In this document: positions 48,610 to 61,399 of the stretch, in pieces
Numbering within the stretch: position 1 is the stretch's first letter
Layout: each line of letters opens with the position of its first letter
From: Diorhabda sublineata
Lineage: Eukaryota > Arthropoda > Insecta > Coleoptera > Chrysomelidae
Assembly: GCF_026230105.1 (NCBI RefSeq)
Contig: NC_079474.1
Coordinates: forward strand, 25,128,794-25,192,793
Direction: 5' to 3'
Length of the DNA: 64,000 bases
Notes under the pieces: model-generated
Databases searched by the model: none
Told to the model about the DNA's origin: nothing
The model's input: only the letters and a program-made list of their open reading frames with translations
Made by a program: the position numbers and the translations under genes

Positions 48610-49935
48610 CACAAACAAATCTCGCAAACATTTTGTTGATCCTTCTATTGTTAAAGATCCCTTTCATTTGGTTGTGTATTGGACAGATGGTGATATAATT
48701 TTCAGTAACTATCACTGCTGTTATATCAGTCTTGACTTTTCTAATTCTACTTTTCCTACTAGAATCATAATAGACTATTGCATACTTTAGTGTAAAATAA
48801 GAAGTAATACGGATTGTGATTCTATTCTATTCTGGTTTTATTGCCAAATGCTTACCGTACTTATTATAAGTGAATGTGAGTTGTGTAGATGGAATGGAAG
48901 CATATTGAGTACTAAAAATCTAGAAAATATGAGAAGTAGTTGTAAACGCGAAACTTTGAAGATGTGAATAATTGAAACAGTAAGTAATGTTAAGAAATAG
49001 GTGCAGAAAATGTAACTGACAATATTAACAATGGATAAATGGAATGAAATTGATTTAATCTCATTTAATTTCAATTTGTGGTGATTCAGAGCCATATTTC
49101 AGATTTTATCCTTCATAGAAGGCGGGGGGGGGGTTTATTTGCTTAGAGAGCCAGATTTGAGAAAAGGAATAGAATGAGGAACATGGTAATGAACACATAA
49201 ACGTAAATATTATATGAATATTAGAATGTTTATAAAAATAAATGGATTGGTGGAGAAATATAGTACGATAATTAATTACGAGACGATAAAAGGAGAATTG
49301 ATAAAATAAACTAAATACCAAAGCAAACAGGAAACAAGATGATAACATGGACATTTGCAAGGAAGAAACGAAAGTGGAACCGAACTGAGATAACAGGGAA
49401 TACTAGTGTGAAAAGATCATGAGAATATACATATTGGAAGAAATTTTCATTATCAGTGTCAATTAAGTTGATGTGTATTTATTGATTATTCTCACTGTTA
49501 ACTACATAGATTTTTAATACCTATGGAATTGGAACTTATCCATTCACTAACATAAATATAAACTCTTAATGCGATTTTTGAATTAGAGAATCAATGAGTA
49601 TCAGTAGAATGAATTAAAGATGACCCACGTTAATGGGTAGCAATCATTTTGGATCAAGCGGCTTTAGCTTAAATCTAAAATCAATACTGTTTCAATTGAA
49701 TTCACAACCGTTCCCGATTTCGTAAGATATGATTTTAATTTTTTTCCATCCTCCAGAACTGCAGTTTCTATATTAATTCGTGAGATTTATTGAAATTACT
49801 ATGATATAATTCTTCTAAGTGTAATAGGTTTGGTGATTTCACAGTAATATGTAGCTAGCTTATCATTCATATGTATTATGTACTAGATTTCATAAAACTG
49901 AATAATTGAAATATATATATATATAAATTTATTTT
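48610..49935 (+). other. Intronic sequence, nothing recognised
   Basis: AT-rich. Includes a run of ten G near 49123-49132 and a short TA run at 49912-49925 just before the Penelope-like element. Confidence 0.5.
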
Positions 49936-49963
49936 TTTCCCCTTTCTAATTTCGTGGGTTCGT

Positions 49964-51229
49964 ATGTTGTTTGAGTTCTCTATTACACACATACCAAAAG
50001 TTATAAGAGAAATATTGGCATTTGGAAAAAATTTTGCTCTTCCTTATACAAATAAAAATGAATTATCATATACAGAATATATTTCAAGTATAGAAGCTAC
50101 TATCATAAATAAACCAAATCAAATAAAAGACAATATTAGAGCTGAAGTGGTCAATACGATCACAAATCATAAAATAAAATGCCGTCATCATAATACTCAA
50201 GAAGCTAATAAAACTCAAAAGCAAATCCAAAAAAAGGTGAAAAAAACTAAAGAATTTATAAAATACAATCCTCAAATTACAATTTTACAACCAGACAAAT
50301 GTAATAAAACTGTGATAATGAGCACCGATGATTATAACAATAAAATGACTCAATTACAATATTTCTATAATTACAATTATAAACATATATTATATATACA
50401 AATATAATTACAATAGTAATCAAAAAATTAAATCAGATAAAACCAAAACATTTCAAAACAAAAATAATATATTTATAAAAAAGCTTTTAAATAATGGCTC
50501 CATCAACGCAACTGAAGCAAAAAGGTAAAAACACATAATGCTTTACCACCAAAATTATATGGTCTTCCAAAATTACATAAACCGAATATACCAATGCGTT
50601 CAATAGTGTCATATACCCAGTCACCATTCTACAAATTATCCAAATACCTTGCCAACAGTTTATCAAAAATAACCAATAATCGTTTTTACATAAAAGACTC
50701 ATTCATACTTAAGCACTTTTCAGATACCGTACATATTCCTGACAATTACAAAATCATATCTCTAGACGTTATCTCAATGTACACAAATATTCCTAATGAT
50801 CTCATAAAATACGTATTAAAAAATAGAAGGGATTCAAACAACATACATCACTCAGCTATGAGTGATGGTATTACGGTACTAGAAGGTATTATGCTTATAC
50901 AAACTAATAATTATTTCCAATATAAGGACAACTTTTTCCAACAATAAAATGGATGTATCGTGGGATCTCCAATTTCCTCAAGTCTAGCACAAATTGTTAT
51001 GGAATATGTGGAAGAGAAGATACTACTAGATGATACAGATATTGATGTGGTGTTTTCCAAAAGATACGTTGACGACTGTTTAGCGGTAATTCCTAGTAAC
51101 AAATGCAATACATTCCTTAATAACTTCAATGAATTTAACTCAAATATCCAATTCACTTTAGAAATTGAAAATAACAACAAAATTAATTTCTTAGACATGA
51201 CACTTATTAAAATCAATAATAAAATATAA
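49964..51229 (+). pseudogene. Reverse transcriptase portion of the Penelope-like element
   Basis: Open in one frame from 49964 to 50407, out of frame to about 50540, then open again from about 50545 to a single in-frame TAA at 50945-50947, and once more to 51229. The TAA sits between FFQQ and NGCIVGSP, just before the RT palm, where the family normally reads FxQxxGxAMGSP. The Asp of SLDVI and both Asp of YVDD remain. Few lesions for such length, so the insertion is not very old compared with the mariner copies. Confidence 0.85.
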
Positions 51230-51891
51230 ACTAAATATTATACAAAAGAAACAAGATATCTTAATTATAACTCATGCCATTCCAAATCACAAAAAACAGA
51301 TTCGTTATGGGATTAATAGTGCATTAAAATTAACTTCTCCAGAATATCACCGTGAAGTACTAAAAAAACTCAAAAATACTTTGAAGAATAATCAATACTC
51401 AGAAAATCAAATTAATAGAATCATCCAACAACGTACATACAAATTACACAATAAGAACAATATAAATCCAACTATACAAATGAATTCAAGTAAAAAAAAT
51501 ATACCTTCATATAACTCCTCTATACATACCAACTATCAGAAAAATTGAAATACATTTTATCGAAACATAACATCAATATAAGTCATAGATCACACAACAC
51601 GTTATCATCTCCGCCACACTAAAAAACAAAACTAAAGACACTAAGAAATCAAATATTATATATTCCATACAATGTTTGAATTGTCCTAAAAATTACATAG
51701 GAATGACTACGGAATATTTAGAAAACAGAATAAATGGTCACAAATACACCAAAAATGCATCGACTGCTCTACATAAATACGAAACAAATGAACATCATAA
51801 ATTTGATATTAAAAAATTAAAAAATTTAAGCTCAAGACACGAACTACTAAAAATTATTAATCAAAGAAATGATACACATAAAACAAGATAA
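51230..51891 (+). pseudogene. C-terminal part of Penelope-like element: linker and GIY-YIG endonuclease
   Basis: After a shift the protein continues IPNHKKQIRYGINSALKL, SPEYHREVLKKLKNTLK (the conserved post-RT helix region), IPTIRKI and NINISHRSHNTL. The last open stretch, 51676-51891, carries the endonuclease: NYIG with Thr and Arg downstream, HKYTKNASTALHKYETNEHH. The usual upstream Cys-x-Cys area is represented by IQCLNCPK. At least three frame shifts separate these parts. Confidence 0.82.
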
Positions 51892-52224
51892 ATGTTCTGA
51901 GAATGATAGACAAGATATAAAAAGCCTCAGCCAAATTTACCATAATTTGATCAATTAGTTTATTTCAATCTACCTGGTATAATATCGTTTTATTGAAATT
52001 TCGAGGTTAATACACTGATTCTAATTCTGTTTTCAATAATGTTTTTAAGATATCTACTAATGTGTTTTATCTACTCTACAAATATTTTAATCATCAAAAA
52101 TTAATTATTCTTTTGAAAATGGAAGTAGCGAAACGTTAAGTTTTACATAAAAATGTGATATTTTATCGAAGTTTCATAATTGTATCCAAACAACTTACGA
52201 ATCCAAGAAATTAGAAAGAGGAAA

Positions 52225-53740
52225 AACCTGATATGATCTACAACAATATCAGGAGAGCTAGATCATTTCAGGACTTTTATCACGTAACAAGTAGAAATAA
52301 TCGTGATGTTTACGAATTGGTAATTTGAAAACATGTATTTTGTTTATATGATTGACATCAACATTTCATAGTAGAAGAAATATGTATTTCTTATTTTTTA
52401 ACAGGTAATTAATTCTGATCTCTATCCATCTTATAAATTTAACTATAAAAATCTAGTTACTTTGTGGTAGAAGTTTAGTTAATTAATGCCCACTCGCACC
52501 GTAATCCCCAATCCACTAAAATAATGGACTATTAAAATTCATACTGCGGTTTAAATCATAATCATTTGCACCGTATTTTATGCGGTTCAAGCTAAAGATA
52601 TGTCACCGATCTGGGGACATTTTCTTAAAAATTAAATCAATAGGAACAAATACCTATCTTTAATTCATACAATATAAGTTTATACAAGCAGTTTTTTTTC
52701 GTCTTATTTTTTCTATTTTGAGAGTTTCTTGTGAAATTCACGTAATAGATTGAGTCGAAAACGCGTAAGGTCATTAAGTTTTTCTTTTGATGAAAAAGAA
52801 AGGAAGAAAGAAAGAAACAGACAAATATACAAATCAGGAAAATAACTCGACATGGGAGACTTTTTAAACATTTTATATCTACATGCCATGGCAGAAGTAG
52901 CTCTTCCGACATCAAAGGAAATATCAAAAACCCACATAATGTAGGCAGTAGCAAATTATTAGAAATTCGATGAATAGAAACTAGCTGTTTAGAAAATGCA
53001 ATGATTAGCTATTTTTTATTTATGTTGTTTTATTCTATTTTTTCCTGCAGAAGCCCAGTATAAGCCTCTCTTACAAATGTTTTTGACGATACACATATCC
53101 AATACAAACTTACAAGTTATTAGGAAACCCTTCAATCATACAAGTAACCAGTAATAATTTTAATAGATTTCCTTAAGAATCGGAGAAATACTCATACACT
53201 TTTCAATGGTTATTTGATATAACAACTTATGATTTTGTCTATTTCTTCATTACCAAAAAAGTGCAAAACAAAACAAAATTCCTGGATAATCTCTATAGAA
53301 AATTATGAATTATCTAATTATGCAAAGAACAAGGCAATGACAGTCCCACGACAAGGGAAAATCATGAGATATAAGAGAATTTATTATAAACTTCAATGAT
53401 GAGAATTAATAGAATAAAACCAGAATAATGTTATGAATTTGAATTTTACATAAAAAAATTGTAGTGGAGTTCTGTACAATTCAATGAAATTAGGTAAGGG
53501 TCAACAATCAATAAGTTTTTTCGAGACTACAGCTCTTTGGTATATCTCGAAAAACTATATTATCATTAAAAAACCAACTAATTTCAAGTATAAATTCCAT
53601 CATAGTAGGGATTTGACCCAGGCAACTTTGGACAAAGAACAATAGACCTCAAAAATAATGAAAAATCGATAAAATCTCACAAATCATTTTTTCTTAATAA
53701 CGTCAATTTGAAAACTACCAACATATATTAAATATAATAA
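52225..53740 (+). other. Intronic sequence, nothing recognised
   Basis: AT-rich, with a purine-rich GGAAGAAAGAAAG patch near 52800. No coding motif. Confidence 0.5.
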
Positions 53741-53744
53741 GAAA

Positions 53745-54030
53745 TAAGACTATCCTCAATTTGCTCCTAAATGTTGATAACTGTTGGTTTTTAAGGTGTG
53801 AACCTTATAAAAAAGGTGAAATTTTCCATATTTGTGGAAGAGCTCGCTTTATTATACATTCTCCTGGAAAATCCCATATCTACGATCTCCAGAAAATTAT
53901 CATTATCATCTTCATATATGTCTTCTGCAACTTTCACTGCTGCTATTTTCTGAATTCTTTTTAACACAGTGAACCATAAAAATGTCTTGTTACTTATAAG
54001 ATCAGAGATAATAATATTGTGGAATACCAA
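53745..54030 (-). pseudogene. N-terminal fragment of a HARBI1-like (Harbinger) transposase
   Basis: The minus strand reads FLEIVDMGFSRRMYN, STNMENFTFFIRF and, after one stop in the same frame, KPTVINI and EQIEDSL. The family form is R-x-NYFExMDDxxFxxRFRLSKxTVxxLLEQIED, the start of HARBI1-type nucleases. No catalytic region follows. It is complementary in content to the C-terminal piece in the 37.8-kb element, but there is no evidence that they come from one copy. Confidence 0.5.
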
Positions 54031-54071
54031 TAGCGATAATTATTGTTTCTGCTATGTTTTTCAACAAAAGT

Positions 54072-54115
54072 GTATTAAACTAAGTTTAAAAACTTTTAAA
54101 CTTGGTTTAATATAC
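54072..54115. repeat. 44-bp near-perfect palindrome
   Basis: The left arm GTATTAAACTAAGTTTAA is followed after a few bases by TTAAACTTGGTTTAATATAC, its near-exact inverse. It lies about 40 bases upstream of the Harbinger N-terminal fragment (which is on the minus strand) and may be the subterminal region of that element. Confidence 0.7.
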
Positions 54116-54119
54116 GGCG

Positions 54120-55280
54120 GAATTGAAAAAAAAAAAAACAGAATTAAGCCACGGCTAAAATTTGAACCGTTGTTAACCTGACGGGGCAAATGGTCATAAT
54201 AGACTGAGGTTGTTGAGAGTAAAAAATTCAACATTCTATAAGCGTACTGTTTGATTTTGATCTTACTAACCTCAACTTGATTATTTCGATAAAAATTTTT
54301 TTTTCTATGAAGCAATGATAATGATTTTTAGTTTATGTGCGTTCGGGATTCCCTGTATGTAATCTTTTATTCCCTGAATTAGATAAAAAAGGTCCGGGAA
54401 CGAATGCTCCAGATTCAGCCACCATTTCACAATTATTTTACATTCAGTTATATTCACACAGAAGTGATAATTGCATGCAGCAAAGGTTAACTGATGATTC
54501 ATTTTCTGGGTATCTAGTTTCTATTGAGGGAATATGAGATTCTGTTGGTACGGGTGGTGCTAACATCCTTGAAGCAATTTTTGAAGATATGCTATCCTCT
54601 AAACTTCCTTCAGCAAATTTCGCAGGTGAAAGCGTAAATTCGATAAATAAAATTGAGTTGAAAAGTATTTATCATTAATAAAAAAAAATGGAATTTCTTA
54701 TATTTTTTTGTTCCTGAAGATTTTCAAGTTCAACTGGTCGATTTTGTCATAATAATAATTAATATAATTGCTACTTTCATTTCAAAACTATTGTATGTAA
54801 TTTGACATCAACTAAATTCATGAATAAGCTTGAATTTGTATTCTATGAGTCTATAATTTTTGTTTACAAATTTTTGTAATAAAGGAAAACACCGGGATTG
54901 GAATATTATTGTGGTTATTCAATTCGGAAAACTTCTTTCCAATTCTTCTTATTTTATATATGTTCATTGTCGCATTAACTTCAAAAGTTATTAGTGACAT
55001 GTCAGTTGTTCATAGTTTATGATACAATTAACTGTCTTTTAGATATTTGATTAAGTTTGTGGTATTACAATTATTTTGAAGTAGAGAAATTATGGTGTTG
55101 GCAAGTTGGTAGCTAGTTTTTCGTTTTTGTACTTTTGACAGTTCAACACTTAAGTGTTTCACGTTTGGAGTCTCATTACAAGTTTTACATATTTGTCTCG
55201 ATTATATAAATATGAATATCTCACCTTAAACGGTCGATTTTTATATGGTCAGTATCATTTTTAAAACTGTTCTTATATGG
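54120..55280 (+). other. Intronic sequence, nothing recognised
   Basis: AT-rich, no assignable motif. A GGTTCAAATTT word on the minus strand near 54160 resembles a pol III B box but has no convincing A box. Confidence 0.4.
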
Positions 55281-55289
55281 TTGGACAGA

Positions 55290-56170
55290 TGGTTTTATAG
55301 ATTTTTATATCGACTTCGATCTGTTCCTCTCATTTTGCCACTTGCAACTTTTGTTTTAATTGTCCCTTTATAGTCGTTTGCTATCACTTTGCGTATAATT
55401 GTTGCTTCGTTGTTATCTACTGCTTCTTTGGCAGGTGTGGGTTCAAGGTGTGGTTGGGTTTTAATAAGGATACCTATTGGGTGTTTGGGAAAAAGTTGTT
55501 GAATGGTTTGTAATGAGCTCATGGAGTCTGTAATTATGGCCGTTCTATCGATTGATTTCTTCTAGCGATGATTAGTGCCTATAATATGGCATAGAGTTCT
55601 CCAGTTTGGACGCTATTATGTGGAGAAAATTTAAATGTATTTATTTCGACCTCTACTACTACTGCAGCTTCTAGGTATGGGTACTCTTTGAAGCTTACTT
55701 CCGTAAAAGTACGGCACGATTGTGTTATTAGAGAACGGTTGGTTTCTTTTTTTTTAAAGGAGTTGATGTTGACATTGATGGTGGGAATAGGGATTGTCCA
55801 AGGAGGGATTTATGTTGATTGGAAAGAAATCTGGCGAATTCTTTCATAGAATGGAATAGTTGTTTGTTTGTTTTCGAATAGATGTTTGAAGAGCGATCTG
55901 TGTTAGTGTTTTGATTAATAGGGTTATTTTTATTTGAAAGGAATGATGTTATATAGTTCATACTTAGTTGGATTCTTCGAAGTCTGAGGGGTGATATTCC
56001 AGTGTAACAGTAAAGGATTTGAATCGATGTTATTCAAAATGCACAGGTGGCGATTGTTAATGCAGTATTTTACAATAGGTCAAGTTGTTTAATATACACG
56101 ACGCAATCGCGGTCGATTCTTGATCTTATGAGTGTCTTATATAGATTTATCAGACACGAAGAAAAATCAC
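55290..56170 (-). pseudogene. Non-LTR retrotransposon fragment: post-RT region and RNase H
   Basis: The minus strand reads TLIRSRIDRDCVVYIK (family: LIRSKLDYGCxVY), NTALTIATCAF, GISPLRLRRIQLSMNYITSF (family: EPPLELRRxxLxLNY), PWTIPIPTINVNI, FSPHNSVQTGELYAI (RNase H start with the conserved Glu), ARRNQSIERTAIITDSMSSL (RNase H Asp) and AKEAVDN. The layout is pol of an I/Jockey-type element with RNase H. At least three frame shifts and several stops. The reverse transcriptase core is not present. Confidence 0.83.
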
Positions 56171-56174
56171 CCAT

Positions 56175-58720
56175 TTATGGCTGGCAATAATATCGAAATA
56201 CACTCTTTATGTTCACTTTTTGAACTATAATTTGAGAGTGTATTGATGTGAATTTTATTCGCGTTTTAAGCAATCAGTTAATCTAATTATGCGCTTGTCC
56301 AAAAAAATATCGTCGGATATTTGACTGGATTTATTTGACTTTGGCAATGAGAGAGGAAATGAAAAAGCTTTCCATTGTTCTCAAAGAGAGTTTGCCATCT
56401 ACAATCTCTTCTCGATCAACCAAACCGCCCAATTCAAAAAAAGCACATAGATTTCGGTTCCTCCGTTCAATGAAATTTAATTATATTTCTCTGGCTTCAT
56501 TTCAGAGAAAGATCAGAGCCGTATCTTCAGGAACTTTTGATTATTATTGATATCTCGGAAAGATTAATGACTTATAATTATTTTGAATAGATGTCGGTGT
56601 AATGTATGATTATCAAGATATTCTCATATATTTCAATATTTTGTGTGAATATGGATGTACAGAAGTACCTAATTACTTATTTCATTATTCGATGGTTGAT
56701 ACACATAAGTTCACTAATAAACTTAGTGATTGGAAAGTGAAACTTTCTCGCGGACCTACGACTTTTTCATCGGGTTATGTTTCCACTTTTTTCTATTTGA
56801 CAGACATCATCCCAGGATACATTTTAATATAAAAAGGAAGAATGAATTGCAAGTATTGATCTGGAGTTGTCTTGTAATTCTCTGGAATTCTTTAGGCCCT
56901 AGTAAACGAACCAGTTTGTTCTGAGCACACTTTTGGCTTAGGTTTACTACGAAAATTTGTGGATTGGTTGATGAAGCGGCAGTTAGATTCCCACCATTAT
57001 CAGTAGCGAGAATTTTCATTCATAAATTGAGATTCAACGTATTACAGAACAATCACAATCACAACGTCCGTTTGGCAAAGGATCAATAATCATTCGTCAA
57101 GCACAATGTTTCAAATAGACCTTTGGACTAACGTATTCGTTCTTTACTTAGGCCGGGTATCTAAAGTTCTTAATAACTATTATTTACCGAATAACAAACA
57201 TTCGGTTTATTGTGTGAGACTTTGGTATTTTCCTTCGAATAGTTTTGTAGCAGAGTAGAGTAGATAAATGAAAGCGTTTTTGTTCTTTTTCCACAAGAAG
57301 TTCTTGTAGCGTTTACCAAAGTGCTACAGTTCGTAATATACTATAAATTGATAGTAGTGTTGAATTAATGGCCAAACATTAAACTTATAAAACTAAAACG
57401 CAAACCACCGATAGTTAGCTTTCCATAATATGAAAGTATTATAGAAATTCTCATTTGTTTTCATCCATAAACTTTGAAAACTTGGAATCTCTTATTGGTA
57501 AAACGGTTTTTATATTTACAATCATCCTATTAAGACGCTATCGTAATAGAACGGGTTGAAACATGGTTTCAATTGATTTTATGTGTGTTTATGGAAAAAC
57601 TGTTGAATCATTGTGTTTGACGAATTTGAACTAATTCCTAACTATGTATTAGAATGAGAATGTTGCAATAAGTTTGAATACAACAATGTTCACACACGAC
57701 TAATTCCAATTTGTTTCTAATATATGTGGTTCATATATCATCGTCGACTGATTTCAAGTAGATATCTCTTTCCTTTCTATTATGAGAGCCAACTATAACA
57801 GAAGCTAGAATTTGCACTTGTACAAGATCTGACTAACATGACTTTATCACTATAAAAAATGATTGAGGCATATAAAATAATGATCTTGAGAATTTATTTA
57901 TATGAACAAACAGGTAGTTCACTGAGAATTTCTGGCCAACTTTCGGTCGTTAAAATCCTGTTTCTAAAAAGAGGTTACCGGTACTTAAATCACAAAACTA
58001 TTGATTCATAGTATCAAAAATTATGATACAAGAAGAAAGGAAGGGCTAAAATCACTCACGTTTGTGGAATTGATTTGTATAGGTTTTCGACCATAAACTA
58101 GTCGACTGGAAGTAAGCATTCATGATTTTTGGCTAAATATGTTATGTTCAGAAATATGGGTAATATAACATAAAAGTATTTTTAATTTCCTCTATTTTAA
58201 GGTACTTAATAAGTAGATACGTCAATAATCAACGTCAACAAAATAATTCAAGATACAATGAGTTATTAGAGATAACAAATAATAAGTCGTGAGTTTTTAA
58301 CCTAAACAAACCATTTAAATTATGTTCATGGATAATTTTGGAAGTATCTCAAGGAGTTGGCCGGATTTGAAAAGGAGAAGATAGCCTATTTCTAAGCAAA
58401 CACACAAAACAAACCTTCCTCTTTATTTTTAGCTCTCATATTAACATAAAATTTCAAAATTTTCAGACCTTGACATATAAGTAAGATTTTCTCTCTGTAC
58501 ATATTGTAATGTTATGTTAAAATCTACTTTTGAAAATTAATCTTTTACTTGGATTGAATTCCAAATTCCACTGCTCTAGAAGTATGACTTCCTCAGTGGC
58601 TTTCTTTCCAATCAGTTCCAATCTTCAGCCCATTTTCATATTGGATTCTTTTGGTGAAGTAACAATTTTCTTCAACTTATTCTCAATATTATCGGATAGT
58701 AATTTTTAGAGAGGTATAGG
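56175..58720 (+). other. Intronic sequence, nothing recognised
   Basis: AT-rich. ORFs at 56335-56550, 56602-56832 and 56807-57019 have no motif I recognise. Confidence 0.4.
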
Positions 58721-58729
58721 ATGTGATTT

Positions 58730-59730
58730 TGAAAAAAAAAACACAAAAAATTTGAGAAAATCTTTATTGGAATCAATTCCGACAGAACGATCAGTATAAT
58801 TTGATGTTTAAAGATGATTTCATGCAAATGTTCGCCGCGGCTCCGCTTTAGAACGCCCATGCGCAAGGTACAATTTTGGCACACTCTCTCCAACATATCA
58901 GACGATATTTCACGAATAAATGCTTTAATATTGGCTCTAGTGCGTCAATTGTTACAGGTTTATCTTTTTAGACATTAAACTTCACATATCCCCACAAGAA
59001 ATAGTCCAAACGCGTTAAATCACAAGATATAGGCCATTCACAGTAACGTTCCGGCCATCGTCGCTTTTGAAGAAGAATGGCCCAATGATGCCAACGGTTC
59101 ATAATTCACACCAAACAGTGGCTTTTTCAGGATGCATTGGTAGCCCTTACAATGCTTCTGGCTGGTCTTCACTCCAGATGCGGCAATTTTGCTTGTTGAC
59201 GTATCCGTTCAACCAGAAATGAGCTTCGTCGCTGAACACAATTTTTCGACCAAAAAGTTGATCTCCCTCTTTGCCAGCGACCATTCAGCAAATGTTAGAC
59301 GTGTTCAATTCTTGCACCAGCCGTATCTTATAAGGTTTTAGATCCAAATTCTTTCGCAAACTTTACCACGTATTAGAGTAACAGAGGCCCAATTGCTGCG
59401 AACGGCGGCGAATTGATATTTCACGGTTATCAGTAATACTGGCGGATACAGTCGTAATATTTTCTTCGGTCCTCACTGTACTTTTGCGTGTTAGTGGTTT
59501 AATGTACAATAGTGTAAACTGGGCCCGAAATTTAGTCACAAGCCTCCGAATAGTTCCCTCAGTAGGCCTACCAAAATGGCCATAAATTTGAGTGCGCGAT
59601 GCACTCTCTTAACAGAGCATGAATTTTGATAGTAAAATTCAAAATTAGTAAGCAGTCGTCAGAAATACTTCTCACTTTCTTTCTGACAAAATCTGCTGTA
59701 ACAGGGGTTTAAGCAGTATCATCCATTATG
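58730..59730 (-). pseudogene. IS630/mariner-superfamily transposase, nearly full length but broken
   Basis: Minus-strand order: RTEENITTVSASITDNREIS with RRRSQQLGL (N-terminal helix-turn-helix linker), NLDLKPYKIRLVQELN, FGRKIVFSDEAHFWLNGYVN (first catalytic Asp in SDEAHF), KQNCRIWSEDQPEAL, MHPEKATVWCEL, IIGPFFF, NVTVNG, then a deletion and WGYVKFNVYKDKPVTIDALE-type end finishing MLERVCQNCTLRM and GEHLHEIIFKH. Order matches the insect DDE_3 family. The HxDGAxxH second catalytic block lies in the deleted part. Multiple stops. Overlaps no other element. Confidence 0.82.
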
Positions 59731-59739
59731 TAAATGAAC

Positions 59740-61390
59740 AATAAGCAAGCATTTGTTAGTGTTAAAATTAAAAGATTAATGATATGTGCAACAGACTACG
59801 ATGTTAAATTATAAATATGGAAGTGGAATGGTTCCCGCATCATTATCCAATTCTACATAACGTTATTTGGAAGGCGCCGATACCAAAAGAAACTAATTTA
59901 TTTCATTCCAGTAGCAAAAACGTACAACTTATATTTCTTAATAGAAGTATAACAGTGTTAACGATTGTAAGGAGATTAAAATAGTGTTAGTAGTAATGAC
60001 TATTTTATGTAAATATCTTCACCTAAAGCTATAACGTAATACAATTGGATAAACAATACTGCGTGTTGATTCTTATCTACTTATAATAATAAAACAAATG
60101 ATACGATCGGCATTTCCCTTTTCTAATTTCCATACGCTTCTATTAAATGAGATTATGTGTAGGAATGTTTGTTCCATCGGCAACTGCTAGTGAGAATATT
60201 CATCTTCGTGTATAGGGTTTGTTATTTTATTATAGCTGTCAATTACAAATAAAGAATGAACTACGGATGGTAGAGTGAACATTTACATAGTAGAAGCTTT
60301 AGAAGGTTTTCTGATTTAGTAAATCATTCATACGTGAATAAGTAGCGATCTTTCTATCCACTGTATCCCTCTTAATGAAAATTTTTTTCTGTAATATTGA
60401 GTTCTAAAGTAAAAACAGATTCTAGAATTCAGTACAAAGTATGTTGAAGTTTCAATAAATCAACTTTTATGTTACATTCTATTAAACTACGCCCCTGTTA
60501 TATAACAGAATCGCAATATCAACATTCTCTTTAGGATGAACATAATTACAGACTTTCAATAAAAGACGTTCGTTCAATAATAGAAGTTGAACTTTATAGA
60601 GTTTCTCTAGAGTTACATCTCAGGAAAGTACCAAGAACGGCTGTTACTTTATCTCAAGGGATTTGAATTATAAACTCCATTCATTGCTTTTCGGACTAAA
60701 TTTTCTTACGGTGCTGTGACAATATTCAGATTTAACCTCAATTTCTTTTTGAAACTGTTACGTAGCTTGAAATTCAAATTGAACAGAAACTCCAGTAGAA
60801 TTCAGATTTTTTTGTTTGTTGATTTTTTTGAACATTCATCAGTTTGTGTTCTGTTATCCAATTTTAACATTGTGCGAATCTATTTTCCGAATCGTATTTT
60901 GCTCTTAAATAAATTGGATTCCTTTTCATTTGAACCATTCTATTGATTATATACTTTGTACTAATACTACCAGTTATATAGTATAGTGATAAAATTAGTC
61001 TATAGAAATAATAAAGTACTGATAGTTACCACACAATCAGAGATTATACGTCATTTAATCATTTTGGTGGGTTCAATAATATGTTTCGCAATAGTAAATA
61101 ATTTTAATTACTCAAAAAGTTAGAAAACATCTTGACATCGCAATAAATCGCTTCCGAATACATTCAAGCTTAGGAAACAGCAAAGAATTGTATTTTTAAC
61201 ACCCATGAGCATGCTGAAACTGCAGAAATTTGTTTGAAAACAGTTCTCGTCATTTTGTGAATAGCTAAAATACGATGCATCGTACAAGTACTTAGCGGGT
61301 ATTCTTGGAGACTGGGCTTCCAATATGAAGCAAGCTAAAGACAACGATCATAAAGAGAAACTCATTCAAAGAAGTAGCTCTTGAGGATGC
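59740..61390 (+). other. Intronic sequence, nothing recognised
   Basis: AT-rich. ORFs at 60716-60946 (+) and 61120-61344 (-) show no family features. Confidence 0.4.
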
Positions 61391-61399
61391 CATGAAATA

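Larger units (their letters stand above)
49941..52221 (+). mobile_element. Penelope-like retroelement flanked by inverted repeats
   Basis: It encodes, in order, an N-terminal block (HIPKVIREILAFGKNFALP), DKCNKTVIMSTDDY, PKLYGLPKLHKP, a reverse transcriptase with SLDVISMYTNIP, GSPISSSLA and the catalytic RYVDDC, an RT-thumb region (INFLDMTLI), and a C-terminal GIY-YIG-type endonuclease (NCPKNYIGMTTEYLENRINGH). This domain order is unique to Penelope-like elements. Its outer edges, 49941-49973 and 52187-52221, are inverted copies (31 of 35 positions match), fitting the inverted pLTR piece often found upstream in this class. Stops and shifts show it is inactive. Confidence 0.92.

Noticed and set aside
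49123..49132. G10 run as a G-quadruplex or transposon end
   Set aside because: A single homopolymer without neighbouring G-runs or an inverted partner.
56807..57019. 70-codon minus-strand ORF as a gene
   Set aside because: No recognisable domain, no splice context and no codon-usage contrast.
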